Below are positions 36,873 to 45,817 of a stretch of DNA of 64,000 bases, piece after piece. The position numbers and the translations under genes were made by a program. Position 1 is the stretch's first letter; the number at the start of each line of letters is the position of its first letter. The notes beneath the pieces were generated by a model that made no database searches, had not been told where the DNA came from, and worked only from the letters and a program-made list of their open reading frames with translations. Source of the stretch: Marinigracilibium pacificum (lineage in GTDB: Bacteria; Bacteroidota; Bacteroidia; Cytophagales; Cyclobacteriaceae); NCBI RefSeq assembly GCF_012926615.1, contig NZ_JABBNU010000008.1, forward strand, positions 186,001 through 250,000, in the 5' to 3' direction.

Positions 36873-37340
36873 TTAGAAGTTTTCTATTTTTTTAAGATGA
36901 ATCCATTTCCCATCTTTATAAATCACTATTTTTAAATCAGTGATTAGTTCTATACCGTAAGTCACTGTTTCAGTTCGGTCGTTATAATAAAGAGTTATGG
37001 AGTTTTGAGATTGTATGAACTTATCAAAATCAAGCCTGTTTACATCCGGACAAATTGGTATTGCCTCTGCAGTTTCATCTCTGTAAAAAATAAAATCTGT
37101 AGCTATACGGTCTACCTCATTACCTTGTCCACATGTTGTGCGATCCATATAAAGTTCGCCATCCATACTATACAAGGTAGCTTTTTCAAATTCCCATACA
37201 CCTACAAAGTCTGAATCTGAATAATATGGTTCTTCCTCAAATTCATCGCTATTACATGATAATATTACCACAGCAAAGAGTAAGATTACCGAACAAGCAT
37301 TAACACGCTTATTAATGGCATTTAATCTTCCATAACACAT
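36873..37340 (-). CDS. Lipocalin-like lipoprotein
   Basis: 155 residues. The first 14 residues are unusually polar; the hydrophobic stretch CSVILLFAVVILSC follows, with a plausible lipidated Cys29. The body has the short beta-strand pattern of Bacteroidota lipocalin-like lipoproteins: VGVWEFEKATLYSM, DFIFYRDETAEAIP, SITLYYNDRTETVTYGIELI and LKIVIYKDGKWIHLKKI. It has one internal Cys pair candidate (TTCGQ, PICPD). Function unknown. No alternative ATG closer to the signal peptide exists. Convergent with the bactofilin gene, 11 bases apart. Confidence 0.6.
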   Translation of the reverse strand: MCYGRLNAINKRVNACSVILLFAVVILSCNSDEFEEEPYYSDSDFVGVWEFEKATLYSMDGELYMDRTTCGQGNEVDRIATDFIFYRDETAEAIPICPDVNRLDFDKFIQSQNSITLYYNDRTETVTYGIELITDLKIVIYKDGKWIHLKKIENF

Positions 37341-37473
37341 AGCTCGTTACTTTATTGTTAATCTTATTTTAAGAATGATTACAAATAGCTGGGTGTGGTA
37401 TTAATATAATATACACAATATCAGTATATTATAATAGAAAAAAATACTAAAAAAGTGTCCAAAACAGACTCAA

Positions 37474-37514
37474 ATAGCATGTATATTGAATAAAAGTAGT
37501 ATCCTACATGCTAT
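37474..37514. repeat. 10-bp inverted repeat in 241-base intergenic gap
   Basis: ATAGCATGTA (37474-37483) and TACATGCTAT (37505-37514) are perfect complements separated by 21 bases. The surrounding AT-rich gap (37341-37581) holds no credible gene. It might be an operator for the lipocalin-like gene or a remnant repeat. Confidence 0.4.
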
Positions 37515-37557
37515 ATTGTAAAAAATCGATATTTTAATTGTATATTTCTTTGAGCCT

Positions 37558-37584
37558 TAAATCATAAATAAATTTTATGATTTA
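37558..37584 (-). terminator. AT-rich hairpin at the end of the PepSY gene
   Basis: An 11-bp perfect stem, TAAATCATAAA and TTTATGATTTA, with a 5-base loop overlaps the PepSY stop codon. It is a plausible weak terminator for the receptor/PepSY operon; being AT-only apart from one pair, its stability is low. Confidence 0.4.
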
Positions 37585-38757
37585 CATATTGAATTGACTA
37601 TGTAGTTTAAGTTTTACTTTACTTTGAATCTTTGTTTTATTGTTAGATTTAATTTTCCTGCCATACCACATAATAAACCCTGTCACAGGCATACTTGCGA
37701 TGATTAAACTAAACAAAAAGGCCAGTATCTTTCCCGGAATACCGGCTATTGAGCCAATATGAATATCATAATTCATTCTCATAAATAAATCTGCCCCATC
37801 AGCATTGGCATACTTATTCCATACATGATCTACTTCTTTTTCTTGAAGTGTATATTGATCAAAATAATGATAATTCATTTTCCAATAGGTGGATGCATCT
37901 GGATTTGCGTTCGCAGCAATAGTAGTAAGGCTATCATGAGGTGGGTGAACTTCAATCCATTCCGCATCTGGATACATCCCTTTCATTTTAAGCCATGCAA
38001 GGTCTAATGAAGATGCATTGAATTCCTTATCGCTATTTCTCAATGTATCTGATTGAGGCTGGTAGTACTCCACGAACTCATCTCCACCTGAAATCCCGGT
38101 ATATACCATGTCCCGAAACCATTGAAAGCCCCATATTAACCCGGTAACTGAGAACAAAATAGCAAATATCGAAACATAAAAACCAAGCACCGTATGAAGA
38201 TCAAAATTTACTCTGCGCCATTTACCATTAAATTTAATCTTAAATCGCTGTTTGACATTTTTCTTGTTTTTTGGCCACCACAGTATCAACCCTGAAAACA
38301 CTATAACTAGAAATACCAAAGTTGCACTTGCAACTATTGGCTGTCCTATCGGGCGAGGTAACCAAAGATTGAAGTGGCCATCTAAGATTACTCTAAAAAA
38401 ACTCGTCTTTTCATCTTGTACATGAATAATTTTACCGGTATAGGGATTTAGATAGGCGATAAAATAATAATCATTTTCATAACTGTAAAATATTGCTTCA
38501 GTCGACCTGCCTTTATCATAATAAAGCAAAGCATGTAATTCTTTATCAGGAAATTGACTTAAAACAACCTTTTCAAGTTCAGAAGGAGGCAAAACTCTTT
38601 CATTACTTTTCTCAACAAATCTATATGGTTGTGTTGCATCCTGGATTTCCTTTTGGAAAGCATAAATACATCCTGTTACCGCAACAACAAAAACGATTGG
38701 CCCGGATATAAATCCGAGCCAAAGATGAACCTTTCTGACTATCTTTTTTACTACCAT
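37582..38757 (-). CDS. PepSY-associated TM helix protein (iron-uptake type)
   Basis: 391 residues. Four transmembrane helices are visible: LWLGFISGPIVFVVAVTGCI near the N-terminus, VASATLVFLVIVFSGLILWW, DLHTVLGFYVSIFAILFSVT and ILAFLFSLIIASMPVTGFIM. The His residues at the helix edges (VHLWLGF, FDLHTVLG) are those proposed to bind haem in this family. PepSY-TM proteins accompany siderophore receptors and are thought to reduce iron chelates at the inner membrane. It lies two bases after the TonB-dependent receptor gene, so both share the Fur-like operator upstream of that receptor. Confidence 0.85.
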   Translation of the reverse strand: MVVKKIVRKVHLWLGFISGPIVFVVAVTGCIYAFQKEIQDATQPYRFVEKSNERVLPPSELEKVVLSQFPDKELHALLYYDKGRSTEAIFYSYENDYYFIAYLNPYTGKIIHVQDEKTSFFRVILDGHFNLWLPRPIGQPIVASATLVFLVIVFSGLILWWPKNKKNVKQRFKIKFNGKWRRVNFDLHTVLGFYVSIFAILFSVTGLIWGFQWFRDMVYTGISGGDEFVEYYQPQSDTLRNSDKEFNASSLDLAWLKMKGMYPDAEWIEVHPPHDSLTTIAANANPDASTYWKMNYHYFDQYTLQEKEVDHVWNKYANADGADLFMRMNYDIHIGSIAGIPGKILAFLFSLIIASMPVTGFIMWYGRKIKSNNKTKIQSKVKLKLHSQFNM

Positions 38758-38759
38758 TA

Positions 38760-41126
38760 TTAAAATCTGAAATTAACTGTTAATCGATAGTTACGAGGAG
38801 GTTCTGTTTGCCAGTAATAGATTGGAGAATATCCCTGGCCATCTGAAACATTTGTTGGAGCCCCTGAGTACAAATAATCGTCTAACAGATTATTAACCAA
38901 CAGGTTGAAACTTATATTCTTAACCGAATAACCTAAACCTGCATCTAGTCTAAAATAATCAGGTAAAGCAGATTCTGATCCGTCGAAAACAAACCACGAT
39001 GATCTTTCTACTTGATAACTATAGCCTAATGAAAGTCTAAGATTTGATTTTACTAACTCCTTTAGATTATAGGTTAACCATGAGTTTTGTAAATGTTTGG
39101 TAGCTCCCGGTATACTATTCCCAATAATTTCAGAGTTTGTATCTTCTGTAATTTCACCATCAGTATAAGCATAGTTCATTACCAATTCCAGATTAGGTAA
39201 AACCTCCCCTCTAAGGTCAAATTCTATACCTTGAATTTGCTGTTGGCCTGTTTGAATACTGAAGTTAGGATTATCAGGATCGGTGGTTAAAACATTGTTT
39301 TTTGTTATCTGATACAGAGATATCCCCATATTCCAACGTCCATCAAACCATTCCTTTTTTAGACCTAATTCTAAATTACTTCCCACTACCGGATCAAATG
39401 AATTTCCATTTACATCAAGTCCAAAGTTTGGCATGAAAGACTCATCATAAAGGAAATAAGATGTCAGGTCGTTTGTCACAGACCAGCTAATCCCAACTCG
39501 AGGAGTGAACTTTTTATCTTCTTTTGTTCCTGAATATGGATTTACAGTATTACTTACAGAATAGCGTCCAGCTAACGTTATTCTTAATTTATCATTAAAA
39601 AACCCTAGCTGATCCTGAATATAAAGACCTGTATATCCATTAGTATAATTAACCCCTCTCTCTTGGATAGATGAGCTTCTATCATATTCTGGATATTGAT
39701 TTGCTGAAACTGTTCCGTAAACAGGCTTATAGATATTAAATTCACCTCCAAGTGAGCCTCCCTGAGACCAATCCGCATAATAATCCTTATGATTAAGATC
39801 GAGCCCGGCAATTATTTCGTGAGAAACATCACCAGTAACTTCACGGCCATACACAAATAATTGGCCATTCTTGCTTTCGCCAAACGCATCCCAAATACTA
39901 ACTCTTCGAATAATTAAGCTATCATTATCAGGGTCAACGTATGAAGGCCAAAGGCTCTGTCCTTCCTGATCATACCTCATGTATGCCACCTGTGCATTAA
40001 GCTGCCAGTTTGTACTTATATTATGCTCAACAGATGCAAAAATACTTTTATCAACCATATCTGTTGGATCCATGTTAGATTCTGCAGTTGTGAAGCTTCG
40101 TGGAAGTACACCATAACCATCTTTTGAAAATGAATAATTGCTTCCAATTACATTAACTCTAGCAAATTGCTGGTTGTACTCTAAGGTTAACTTGGTATTA
40201 TCTGTAACCAAGTATTGAATTACACCTGCTACTGAATATCTGCTACTCTTCTCAAAGTCTCTATGAGAAGCTTTTGACTGTCCCATTACATTGAGTCGGT
40301 ATAGTAACTTACCATCTTTTGAAATTCGACCATCCAGATCTCCTGCAACCCGATAGGTATCAAAACTCCCTAATGACATAGAGACCGATCCTCCGGGTAT
40401 ACCTGTTGGTTTTTTAGTTACAACATTGTAAAAACCTCCCGCTTCACCATTTGACAACATAAACCCGGCAGGGCCTTTGACAAATTCAATTCTGTCAACC
40501 ATACTCATATCTTCCGACAACGGCCCCCAGTTACTAACTTGTACATTCATTCCATTTCTAAAAGGTGTTGCACGGCTTCCCCGGATATTAATTCTGGCAT
40601 AGGTTTCCCAATGTTCCAGACGTTGAGCACCGCTAACATTTCTTTCAATACCATCAGTCATCTCAAATATTTGCTGATCGTCAAGAAGTGACCGGGTAAC
40701 TGTTTGAATATTTTGTGGAGTCTCAAGAATTGGAGTCCTTAATCTTAAGGAAGTTGAAGGTAATTCTGAATAATAATCATTTCTATTTGTTGAAACTGTT
40801 ACTTCCTTTAATGTTTCAAGTGATTCAACTAATTGAAAATCTAATTTTGTGGTTGTACCTCTTGAAATTTCAACCTCTTTAGATTGCTTATCTAAACCAA
40901 CAAAAGAAGCTATAATTGTATATTCCCCTGGTTTGATTTCTGTTATTCGGTAAAATCCCTTTTCATTAGAAGAAGTCCCTTTAGTTGTCCCTTCTAGTAT
41001 TATATTAACAAATGCAGCTGGCTCTCCATCTGAAGTGGTTATTTGTCCTTCAATAGATCCATTTTGTGCTTTTATTCCAAACGCACATGTTACTATTAAT
41101 GAGTAAAAAAGTAAATTTCGTATCAT
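38760..41126 (-). CDS. TonB-dependent siderophore receptor with N-terminal carboxypeptidase-like domain
   Basis: 788 residues with a signal peptide (MIRNLLFYSLIVTCAFGIKA). A CarboxypepD-regulatory-like domain follows (about 25-105: NGSIEGQITTSDGEPAAFVN, GFYRITEIKPGEYTI). The plug comes next (ETPQNIQTVTRSLLDDQQIF, INIRGSRATPFRNGM, VKGPAGFMLSNGEAGGFYNV), then a 22-strand-type barrel ending in PPRNYRLTVNFRF with terminal Phe. The plug phrases are those of FhuA/FoxA-type siderophore receptors. The PepSY gene follows at once, and a Fur-like palindrome lies 45 bases upstream of the start. The exact siderophore is unknown. Confidence 0.88.
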   Translation of the reverse strand: MIRNLLFYSLIVTCAFGIKAQNGSIEGQITTSDGEPAAFVNIILEGTTKGTSSNEKGFYRITEIKPGEYTIIASFVGLDKQSKEVEISRGTTTKLDFQLVESLETLKEVTVSTNRNDYYSELPSTSLRLRTPILETPQNIQTVTRSLLDDQQIFEMTDGIERNVSGAQRLEHWETYARINIRGSRATPFRNGMNVQVSNWGPLSEDMSMVDRIEFVKGPAGFMLSNGEAGGFYNVVTKKPTGIPGGSVSMSLGSFDTYRVAGDLDGRISKDGKLLYRLNVMGQSKASHRDFEKSSRYSVAGVIQYLVTDNTKLTLEYNQQFARVNVIGSNYSFSKDGYGVLPRSFTTAESNMDPTDMVDKSIFASVEHNISTNWQLNAQVAYMRYDQEGQSLWPSYVDPDNDSLIIRRVSIWDAFGESKNGQLFVYGREVTGDVSHEIIAGLDLNHKDYYADWSQGGSLGGEFNIYKPVYGTVSANQYPEYDRSSSIQERGVNYTNGYTGLYIQDQLGFFNDKLRITLAGRYSVSNTVNPYSGTKEDKKFTPRVGISWSVTNDLTSYFLYDESFMPNFGLDVNGNSFDPVVGSNLELGLKKEWFDGRWNMGISLYQITKNNVLTTDPDNPNFSIQTGQQQIQGIEFDLRGEVLPNLELVMNYAYTDGEITEDTNSEIIGNSIPGATKHLQNSWLTYNLKELVKSNLRLSLGYSYQVERSSWFVFDGSESALPDYFRLDAGLGYSVKNISFNLLVNNLLDDYLYSGAPTNVSDGQGYSPIYYWQTEPPRNYRLTVNFRF

Positions 41127-41170
41127 AATTTAGATCTTACTTGCGTAGTTTAATTATGATACAAAATTCT

Positions 41171-41191
41171 TATTTAGAATGATTCTAAACA
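41171..41191. promoter_or_regulatory. Fur-like operator upstream of siderophore receptor
   Basis: TATTTAGAATGATTCTAAAC is a palindrome centred at 41181; its inner 17 bases are perfectly symmetric. Nearly the same sequence lies upstream of the LuxR-type gene at 41921. The form (two AT-rich half-sites about a single central base) and the siderophore-receptor context suggest binding by Fur or a similar iron regulator. Confidence 0.6.
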
Positions 41192-41256
41192 ATACCGGCA
41201 ATTGGTGAAATTACACTACCATTTCTAAGGTTTACCTACTCTATTCAGGGTAGTTT

Positions 41257-41904
41257 TTAACCTGGATCTACTAATCCATTATCATAAGCATAGCGAACAA
41301 TCTCAGCAACAGAGCTTACGCCTAGCTTTTTCATAATATTTTTGCGGTGGGTTTGAATTGTATGAACACTCAAAAATAGCTTGGCAGCAATAGTTTTATT
41401 ATTCATTCCTGTTGCAAGACAAACGGTTATTTCTAGTTCTCTGGGAGATAATACTTGATTATCAATAGATGCAACAGGTTGTTTTGTGTTCAATTGTTCT
41501 GAAAGAATAACGTCAATTATATTATTACAATAAAACTTTTCCTTTGAGATCATTGCCCCCAAGGCTTCGACTACCTCCTTTTCTTTGCAATTAGGAGTAA
41601 TACATGACTCAATACCAAGTTTAAATAGATCAACAAGTGCACGATTATTAGATTTAGAAGCAACGGCTAATACCGGCAGATTATAATTTGTCCTGACAGT
41701 TTGAATTATTGAAAAGTCATCGTAAAAAAAATTATCAGCATCAATTACTACTCCAACAAGCCCATCAACATGTAAAGACTTTTCAAAGTCATTATTCGTA
41801 TTTACATCAATAGTGTGATAATGAAATGATTCTTCAACTAATGACCTCATGCCAATATGAAAAAGTGTATTGTTGCCTGCAATTAATACGGAAGGATCAC
41901 CCAT
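41257..41904 (-). CDS. LuxR/NarL-family regulator with degenerate receiver domain
   Basis: 215 residues. The C-terminal HTH is canonical: LSPRELEITVCLATGMNNKT, then AAKLFLSVHTIQTHRKNIMK. The N-terminal 125 residues have receiver-like length and pattern, but the key sites differ. The acidic pair after the first strand is GNN (VLIAGNN) instead of DD, and the switch Lys region reads CITPNCK. An Asp is retained in VVIDADNFF. Phosphorylation is therefore doubtful. No kinase is adjacent. A Fur-like palindrome sits 16 bases upstream, and the siderophore receptor follows on the same strand, so iron-dependent expression is likely. Confidence 0.82.
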   Translation of the reverse strand: MGDPSVLIAGNNTLFHIGMRSLVEESFHYHTIDVNTNNDFEKSLHVDGLVGVVIDADNFFYDDFSIIQTVRTNYNLPVLAVASKSNNRALVDLFKLGIESCITPNCKEKEVVEALGAMISKEKFYCNNIIDVILSEQLNTKQPVASIDNQVLSPRELEITVCLATGMNNKTIAAKLFLSVHTIQTHRKNIMKKLGVSSVAEIVRYAYDNGLVDPG

Positions 41905-41920
41905 TTTTAAAACCTATATT

Positions 41921-41941
41921 TATTTAGACTTATTCTAAATA
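41921..41941. promoter_or_regulatory. Fur-like operator upstream of LuxR-type regulator
   Basis: TATTTAGACTTATTCTAAAT plus one A is a palindrome centred at 41931 with nine of ten pairs matching. It shares the pattern TATTTAGAnTnATTCTAAA with the site at 41171. It lies immediately upstream of the regulator start, a position suited to repression. Confidence 0.58.
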
Positions 41942-42022
41942 GCAAAATAAATACATATTTAAAGAAAAAACAATACCCTACAGAAGGTATTGTTCATTAT
42001 AACTGAAGTTCTTAATAGTATA

Positions 42023-42223
42023 TCAATCAATCTCAAAGGAGATTTTTGCATTTACTCCATAGCTAACTATCTTATCTCCTTTTACCATACCATTCATATT
42101 TTCTATATATATGGATTTGATATTTTTGATTGTTTTTGCAGCTTCTTTCACGGCATTCTCTGCCGCATCATCAAAACTTTTATCGGATGAAGCTATAACT
42201 TCAATAACTTTAACAATACCCAT
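42023..42223 (-). CDS. Dodecin-family small flavin-binding-like protein
   Basis: 66 residues, the usual dodecin size. The beta-alpha-beta-beta pattern is complete: IVKVIEVIASSDKSFDDAAE, NAVKEAAKTIKNI, then strands SIYIENMNGMVKGDKIVSYG and VNAKISFEID. Dodecins form hollow 12-mers that sequester flavins. The Trp that stacks on flavin in characterised dodecins is not present; a Tyr occupies roughly that strand. Ligand may differ. Monocistronic. Confidence 0.82.
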   Translation of the reverse strand: MGIVKVIEVIASSDKSFDDAAENAVKEAAKTIKNIKSIYIENMNGMVKGDKIVSYGVNAKISFEID

Positions 42224-42492
42224 TGGATCTACTAATTTAAGTTAAACATGTTTTTGTTTTGGCAACACAAGTAAGATTGGTAATTAATGTGCTGTTTATA
42301 AGTTAACCCAAATATTTTTAAAACAGGAATTATAAAACATATATTCGAATCCGTTAATAAAATAATGCTATTTGATAACGATCATCACCAAAAAAATGTA
42401 ATTATAACTTTAAATTTACCACCCCTATATCAAATTATAATTCGTAACTTAAGATATACAATCTCAACACCTTATAGCTAAATACATATATC

Positions 42493-43368
42493 ATGGAAAT
42501 TGATTTTGACCTGAGTGTTGCAATAAAAAAATACTTGGTATCAAATATCAGTTTGTCAATAGATTTAATTGATGATGACAAAGTTGATTTAGAAATCAAA
42601 GTCCATAAAATCAGAACTAATATCAAAAAAATCAGAGGATCGCTAAGACTCATTCGTGAATATTTACCTGAATACAAAAAGTTAAATATAGAATTTCGGG
42701 ATATGGCCAGAAGACTTGCTGATTATAGAGATGCTACCTCTGCAATCGAGGCTCTGGACAGGTTAACAGAGTACCATTCAAGTCAATTATACAAAACCAC
42801 TTTTAAAAAAATAAAAGCCTCCCTGATTAAACATCAGGAAACTCTTCAGTATAGAAATAACATCAATTTAATTTTAACTGAAATAAAAGACCAGCTGATT
42901 AAATCTTTGGAGAAAGCTAAGGATTTTGATTTCCAAAAGTCATTTAAATCCATTAAAAAGGGACTATCAAAGGTTTATGAAAAAGGACAAAAAATTGAAA
43001 AACAAATAAACATTGAACCTTCACCTTCTTTACTACATGAATGGAGAAAGCAAGTAAAATATCATGCTGGTCACTTACAAATTATTTTTCCTTTGTGGCC
43101 AGAATTATTCTCAGCTTTTATAAATGAATATTATAGATTATCTAATTATTTGGGGGAAGACAGGGATTTATATTTACTTAAAAAATCAATCGAAAATAAT
43201 CCCGATAGCATTTCATCTGAATCAGAATCAGAATTAATAAATGCATTAATAGATTTTAATAATTCGAAACTTCAAAGCTCAGCATTAACACTTGGCCGGA
43301 AGCTATATTCTATTAGTACAAATGAATACATTAAATTTCTCGGGTCAGGATTCAAACAGACCTTATAA
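42493..43368 (+). CDS. CHAD domain protein
   Basis: 291 residues, all helical and highly charged. The two-fold CHAD pattern is clear: VHKIRTNIKKIRGSLRLIRE (about 35-55) with FRDMARRLADYRDATSAIEA in the first half, and LHEWRKQVKYHAGHLQII with YRLSNYLGEDRDLYLLKKSI in the second. These conserved His, Arg and Lys residues bind polyphosphate in studied CHAD proteins. No CYTH domain or polyphosphate kinase is adjacent. Function in this organism is unproven. Convergent with the GH32 operon. Confidence 0.88.
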   Translation: MEIDFDLSVAIKKYLVSNISLSIDLIDDDKVDLEIKVHKIRTNIKKIRGSLRLIREYLPEYKKLNIEFRDMARRLADYRDATSAIEALDRLTEYHSSQLYKTTFKKIKASLIKHQETLQYRNNINLILTEIKDQLIKSLEKAKDFDFQKSFKSIKKGLSKVYEKGQKIEKQINIEPSPSLLHEWRKQVKYHAGHLQIIFPLWPELFSAFINEYYRLSNYLGEDRDLYLLKKSIENNPDSISSESESELINALIDFNNSKLQSSALTLGRKLYSISTNEYIKFLGSGFKQTL

Positions 43369-43394
43369 ATCAAATTCTCAAAATCATTTACATT

Positions 43395-44930
43395 TTACCA
43401 GATACTCTTAAGTTCATATAGAGTTAGATTCTTAATTACATTTTCCTTTGAAATAACTCCAAATCTGTTCAATTCATTTTTAGAATAGAATAGTTCGGTA
43501 AAAGTAAACTCTCCATCATTAATAAATAATTCAATAGAGGACCTATCCTTGAATATCCTTATTGATTTGATTTTTACCGAATCAATTTCTGTATTTTGAA
43601 TCCGGTTAAAATCTTTATTGAAATAATCAGCTTTTAAATTACTTCTATCAAGTCTAATAAAATTATCATCTATGGAAATTGAAAATACCTCACCATCATC
43701 ATTATAAAACTTTATAGAAAATTGACTATTTAAACTATCCAGCAGCTCTATATTAATTTCACTTTCTGCAACCTTTAGTAAGTCAATTTCAGCAATGGAA
43801 TCAATATTTATTTCCATTGTATTTACTCGCAGTTTTTGCAATTCCTTCACCGGAATATTTTTAACTCTTGCATTACCATTTTGATCTTCAAATAACTCTA
43901 AAGATCTTGGAATAGTCATAGCACTTCTCCATGGGTGCGTTGGCACTTCTTGTCCATATAACCAATTACTCATCCACCCTATAAATAAGGTTCGATCATC
44001 CGGATTATTAGACCAGGTTACTCCTGCATAATTATCTCTACCGTAATCGAGCCAAAGTGTATCCGTTTGATCACTTGTAAATGCTTTGCCATCAAACTCA
44101 CCTACGAAATATTGTGTACCTGACCCACCCCAAGGCGCACCTGGATTAATACTTACAAAAAGTACCCATTTAGTTTCTCCATTAATCTCAAGAGGAATCA
44201 AATCAGGGCATTCCCAAACTCCTTCATGGGATCCTGATTCATTTCCAAACTCACCTTCCAAAGACCAGTCAATAAGGTTTTTGGAGGAGTAAAATCGAAT
44301 ATGATCTTTTACAGCAAGACTCATTACCCACTTCTTGCCAGGTTCATACCACATTACTTTTGGATCTCGAAAATCGATTATGCCAGGATTATTAAGTACT
44401 GGATTTTCATTATACTTTGTCCAACTTCTCCCTTTATTAAGACTAAATGCTATTCCCTGGGTCTGATAAGTTATACTACCGGTATCTGCTGCCTTCGCAT
44501 CATGATAGGTATAAATAGCCACAAGAGGTGGATTATCCATAGTTCCTAACCCTGAAGAATTATTCTTGTCAAATACAGCGCTTCCCGAAAAAATATAACC
44601 CAAATCGTCCGGGTACAAAGCAATAGGCAAGTTTTCCCAATGTACCAGATCTCTGCTTACTGCATGCCCCCAATGCATGGGTCCCCAAACGGTACTGTCT
44701 GGATAATATTGATAAAATAAATGATACTCTCCATTGAGATAAACCATACCATTGGGATCGTTCATCCAGTTAGCAGGCGGAGAAAAATGAAACTGCGGTC
44801 TGTATTGCTCGGAATAAAGTATTATTGTGTCTTCAATTAAACCAAGAGTGTCAGCCTGTTCATCAGTTTTCTGTGGATTACAACCTACTAACACTATCAA
44901 AACTGTGGCAAAAATCAAATGTTTCATCAT
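43395..44930 (-). CDS. Lipid-anchored GH32 beta-fructosidase (levanase/inulinase/invertase type)
   Basis: About 511 residues from the ATG at 44930, whose ATGA overlaps the kinase stop. A longer frame upstream exists but begins inside the kinase gene and lacks a signal peptide, so the later start is preferred. The lipobox ends at LVGC (Cys17). Catalytic motifs of GH32 are intact: NWMNDPNG (nucleophile Asp58), FRDPK (transition-state stabiliser) and WECPDL (acid/base Glu). The C-terminal beta-sandwich follows. It hydrolyses beta-fructosides outside the cytoplasm; fructan or sucrose as substrate cannot be separated by eye. The following transport and kinase genes would handle released fructose. 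Confidence 0.9.
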   Translation of the reverse strand: MMKHLIFATVLIVLVGCNPQKTDEQADTLGLIEDTIILYSEQYRPQFHFSPPANWMNDPNGMVYLNGEYHLFYQYYPDSTVWGPMHWGHAVSRDLVHWENLPIALYPDDLGYIFSGSAVFDKNNSSGLGTMDNPPLVAIYTYHDAKAADTGSITYQTQGIAFSLNKGRSWTKYNENPVLNNPGIIDFRDPKVMWYEPGKKWVMSLAVKDHIRFYSSKNLIDWSLEGEFGNESGSHEGVWECPDLIPLEINGETKWVLFVSINPGAPWGGSGTQYFVGEFDGKAFTSDQTDTLWLDYGRDNYAGVTWSNNPDDRTLFIGWMSNWLYGQEVPTHPWRSAMTIPRSLELFEDQNGNARVKNIPVKELQKLRVNTMEINIDSIAEIDLLKVAESEINIELLDSLNSQFSIKFYNDDGEVFSISIDDNFIRLDRSNLKADYFNKDFNRIQNTEIDSVKIKSIRIFKDRSSIELFINDGEFTFTELFYSKNELNRFGVISKENVIKNLTLYELKSIW

Positions 44931-45814
44931 GGCTTTTCCGAGATTAATTGTTCTATTTCTGCCTGAGATATTTTTGGAGTGGCCCCTTCTTTCGAAGCAA
45001 CAATAGCCCCGACTGCGCATGCATATTTTAGTTTTTCCATAGGTGATTTACCTTCAATTGTCTTAGCTAAATAGGTGGCTAAAAATGAATCCCCACTTCC
45101 TATGGTATCAGCAACAATGACTTTAAATCCTGAATGCTCATAAATCTGTCCCTCTTCATATAAAATAGCACCTCTTGCACCCCGGGTTACTACCATTGTT
45201 TTAAAGTTGAATTTTTTTATAAACTTTCGAATCAAATCTCTTTTAGTAGTAATATCAAAAAACCAACTTCCAATCTCTATCAATTCTTCATCATTCATCT
45301 TTACCATATCAGCCTGATTTAGTAATGTTTCAATGGTATCACAGAAAAAATAAGGACTTCGTAGGTTAACATCAAATATTTTATACGCCTGTGAATCCAG
45401 CAACCGGGTAAGAGTAACATAAGAAACAGGATTTCTCGATGCCAGACTTCCGAATACGAAATATTTTGACAAAAATACTTCTTGTGCAAACTCATCATAA
45501 TATTCAATAAAATCCCAGGCTACAGGCTCATTTATTAAATATTTTACATTTTCAGGATTGGATATATCTGCTTTGACAGTTCCAGTTGGATACTTTCTAT
45601 CATATTGAATAAATTCAATTAAAACACCCGTGTCTTTAATGTAGTCTACAATGTTTCTACCTAATTTGTCATCTCCTACCTTACTGATTATTGCAGAACT
45701 TACACCTTGTTGCCTTAAATGTATTGCCACATTCATCGGAGCACCACCAGGATTAGTACCTGTTGGCAACATATCCCAAAGAACTTCACCAAAACAAACC
45801 ACTAATTCAGTCAT
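44927..45814 (-). CDS. PfkB-family carbohydrate kinase, probable fructokinase
   Basis: 295 residues. The PfkB signature 1 region is GGAPMNVAIHLRQQGVSSAI, and signature 2 with the catalytic Asp is DTIGSGDSFLATYLAKTIEG. The N-terminal VVCFGEVLWDMLPTGTNPGG pattern is typical of fructokinases. It would phosphorylate fructose taken up by the upstream MFS transporter. Gene order is transporter-kinase-GH32, with three bases after the transporter and a four-base overlap with GH32, one operon. Confidence 0.87.
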   Translation of the reverse strand: MTELVVCFGEVLWDMLPTGTNPGGAPMNVAIHLRQQGVSSAIISKVGDDKLGRNIVDYIKDTGVLIEFIQYDRKYPTGTVKADISNPENVKYLINEPVAWDFIEYYDEFAQEVFLSKYFVFGSLASRNPVSYVTLTRLLDSQAYKIFDVNLRSPYFFCDTIETLLNQADMVKMNDEELIEIGSWFFDITTKRDLIRKFIKKFNFKTMVVTRGARGAILYEEGQIYEHSGFKVIVADTIGSGDSFLATYLAKTIEGKSPMEKLKYACAVGAIVASKEGATPKISQAEIEQLISEKP

Positions 45815-45817
45815 GTC

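Noticed and set aside
37341-37581. Possible small gene or CRISPR in the gap before the PepSY gene
   Set aside because: No open frame of useful length and no spaced repeats; only inverted repeats are present.
43395-45020. Longer GH32 start at 45020
   Set aside because: The added 30 residues lie inside the kinase gene and would hide the lipoprotein signal; the ATGA overlap start at 44930 fits better.
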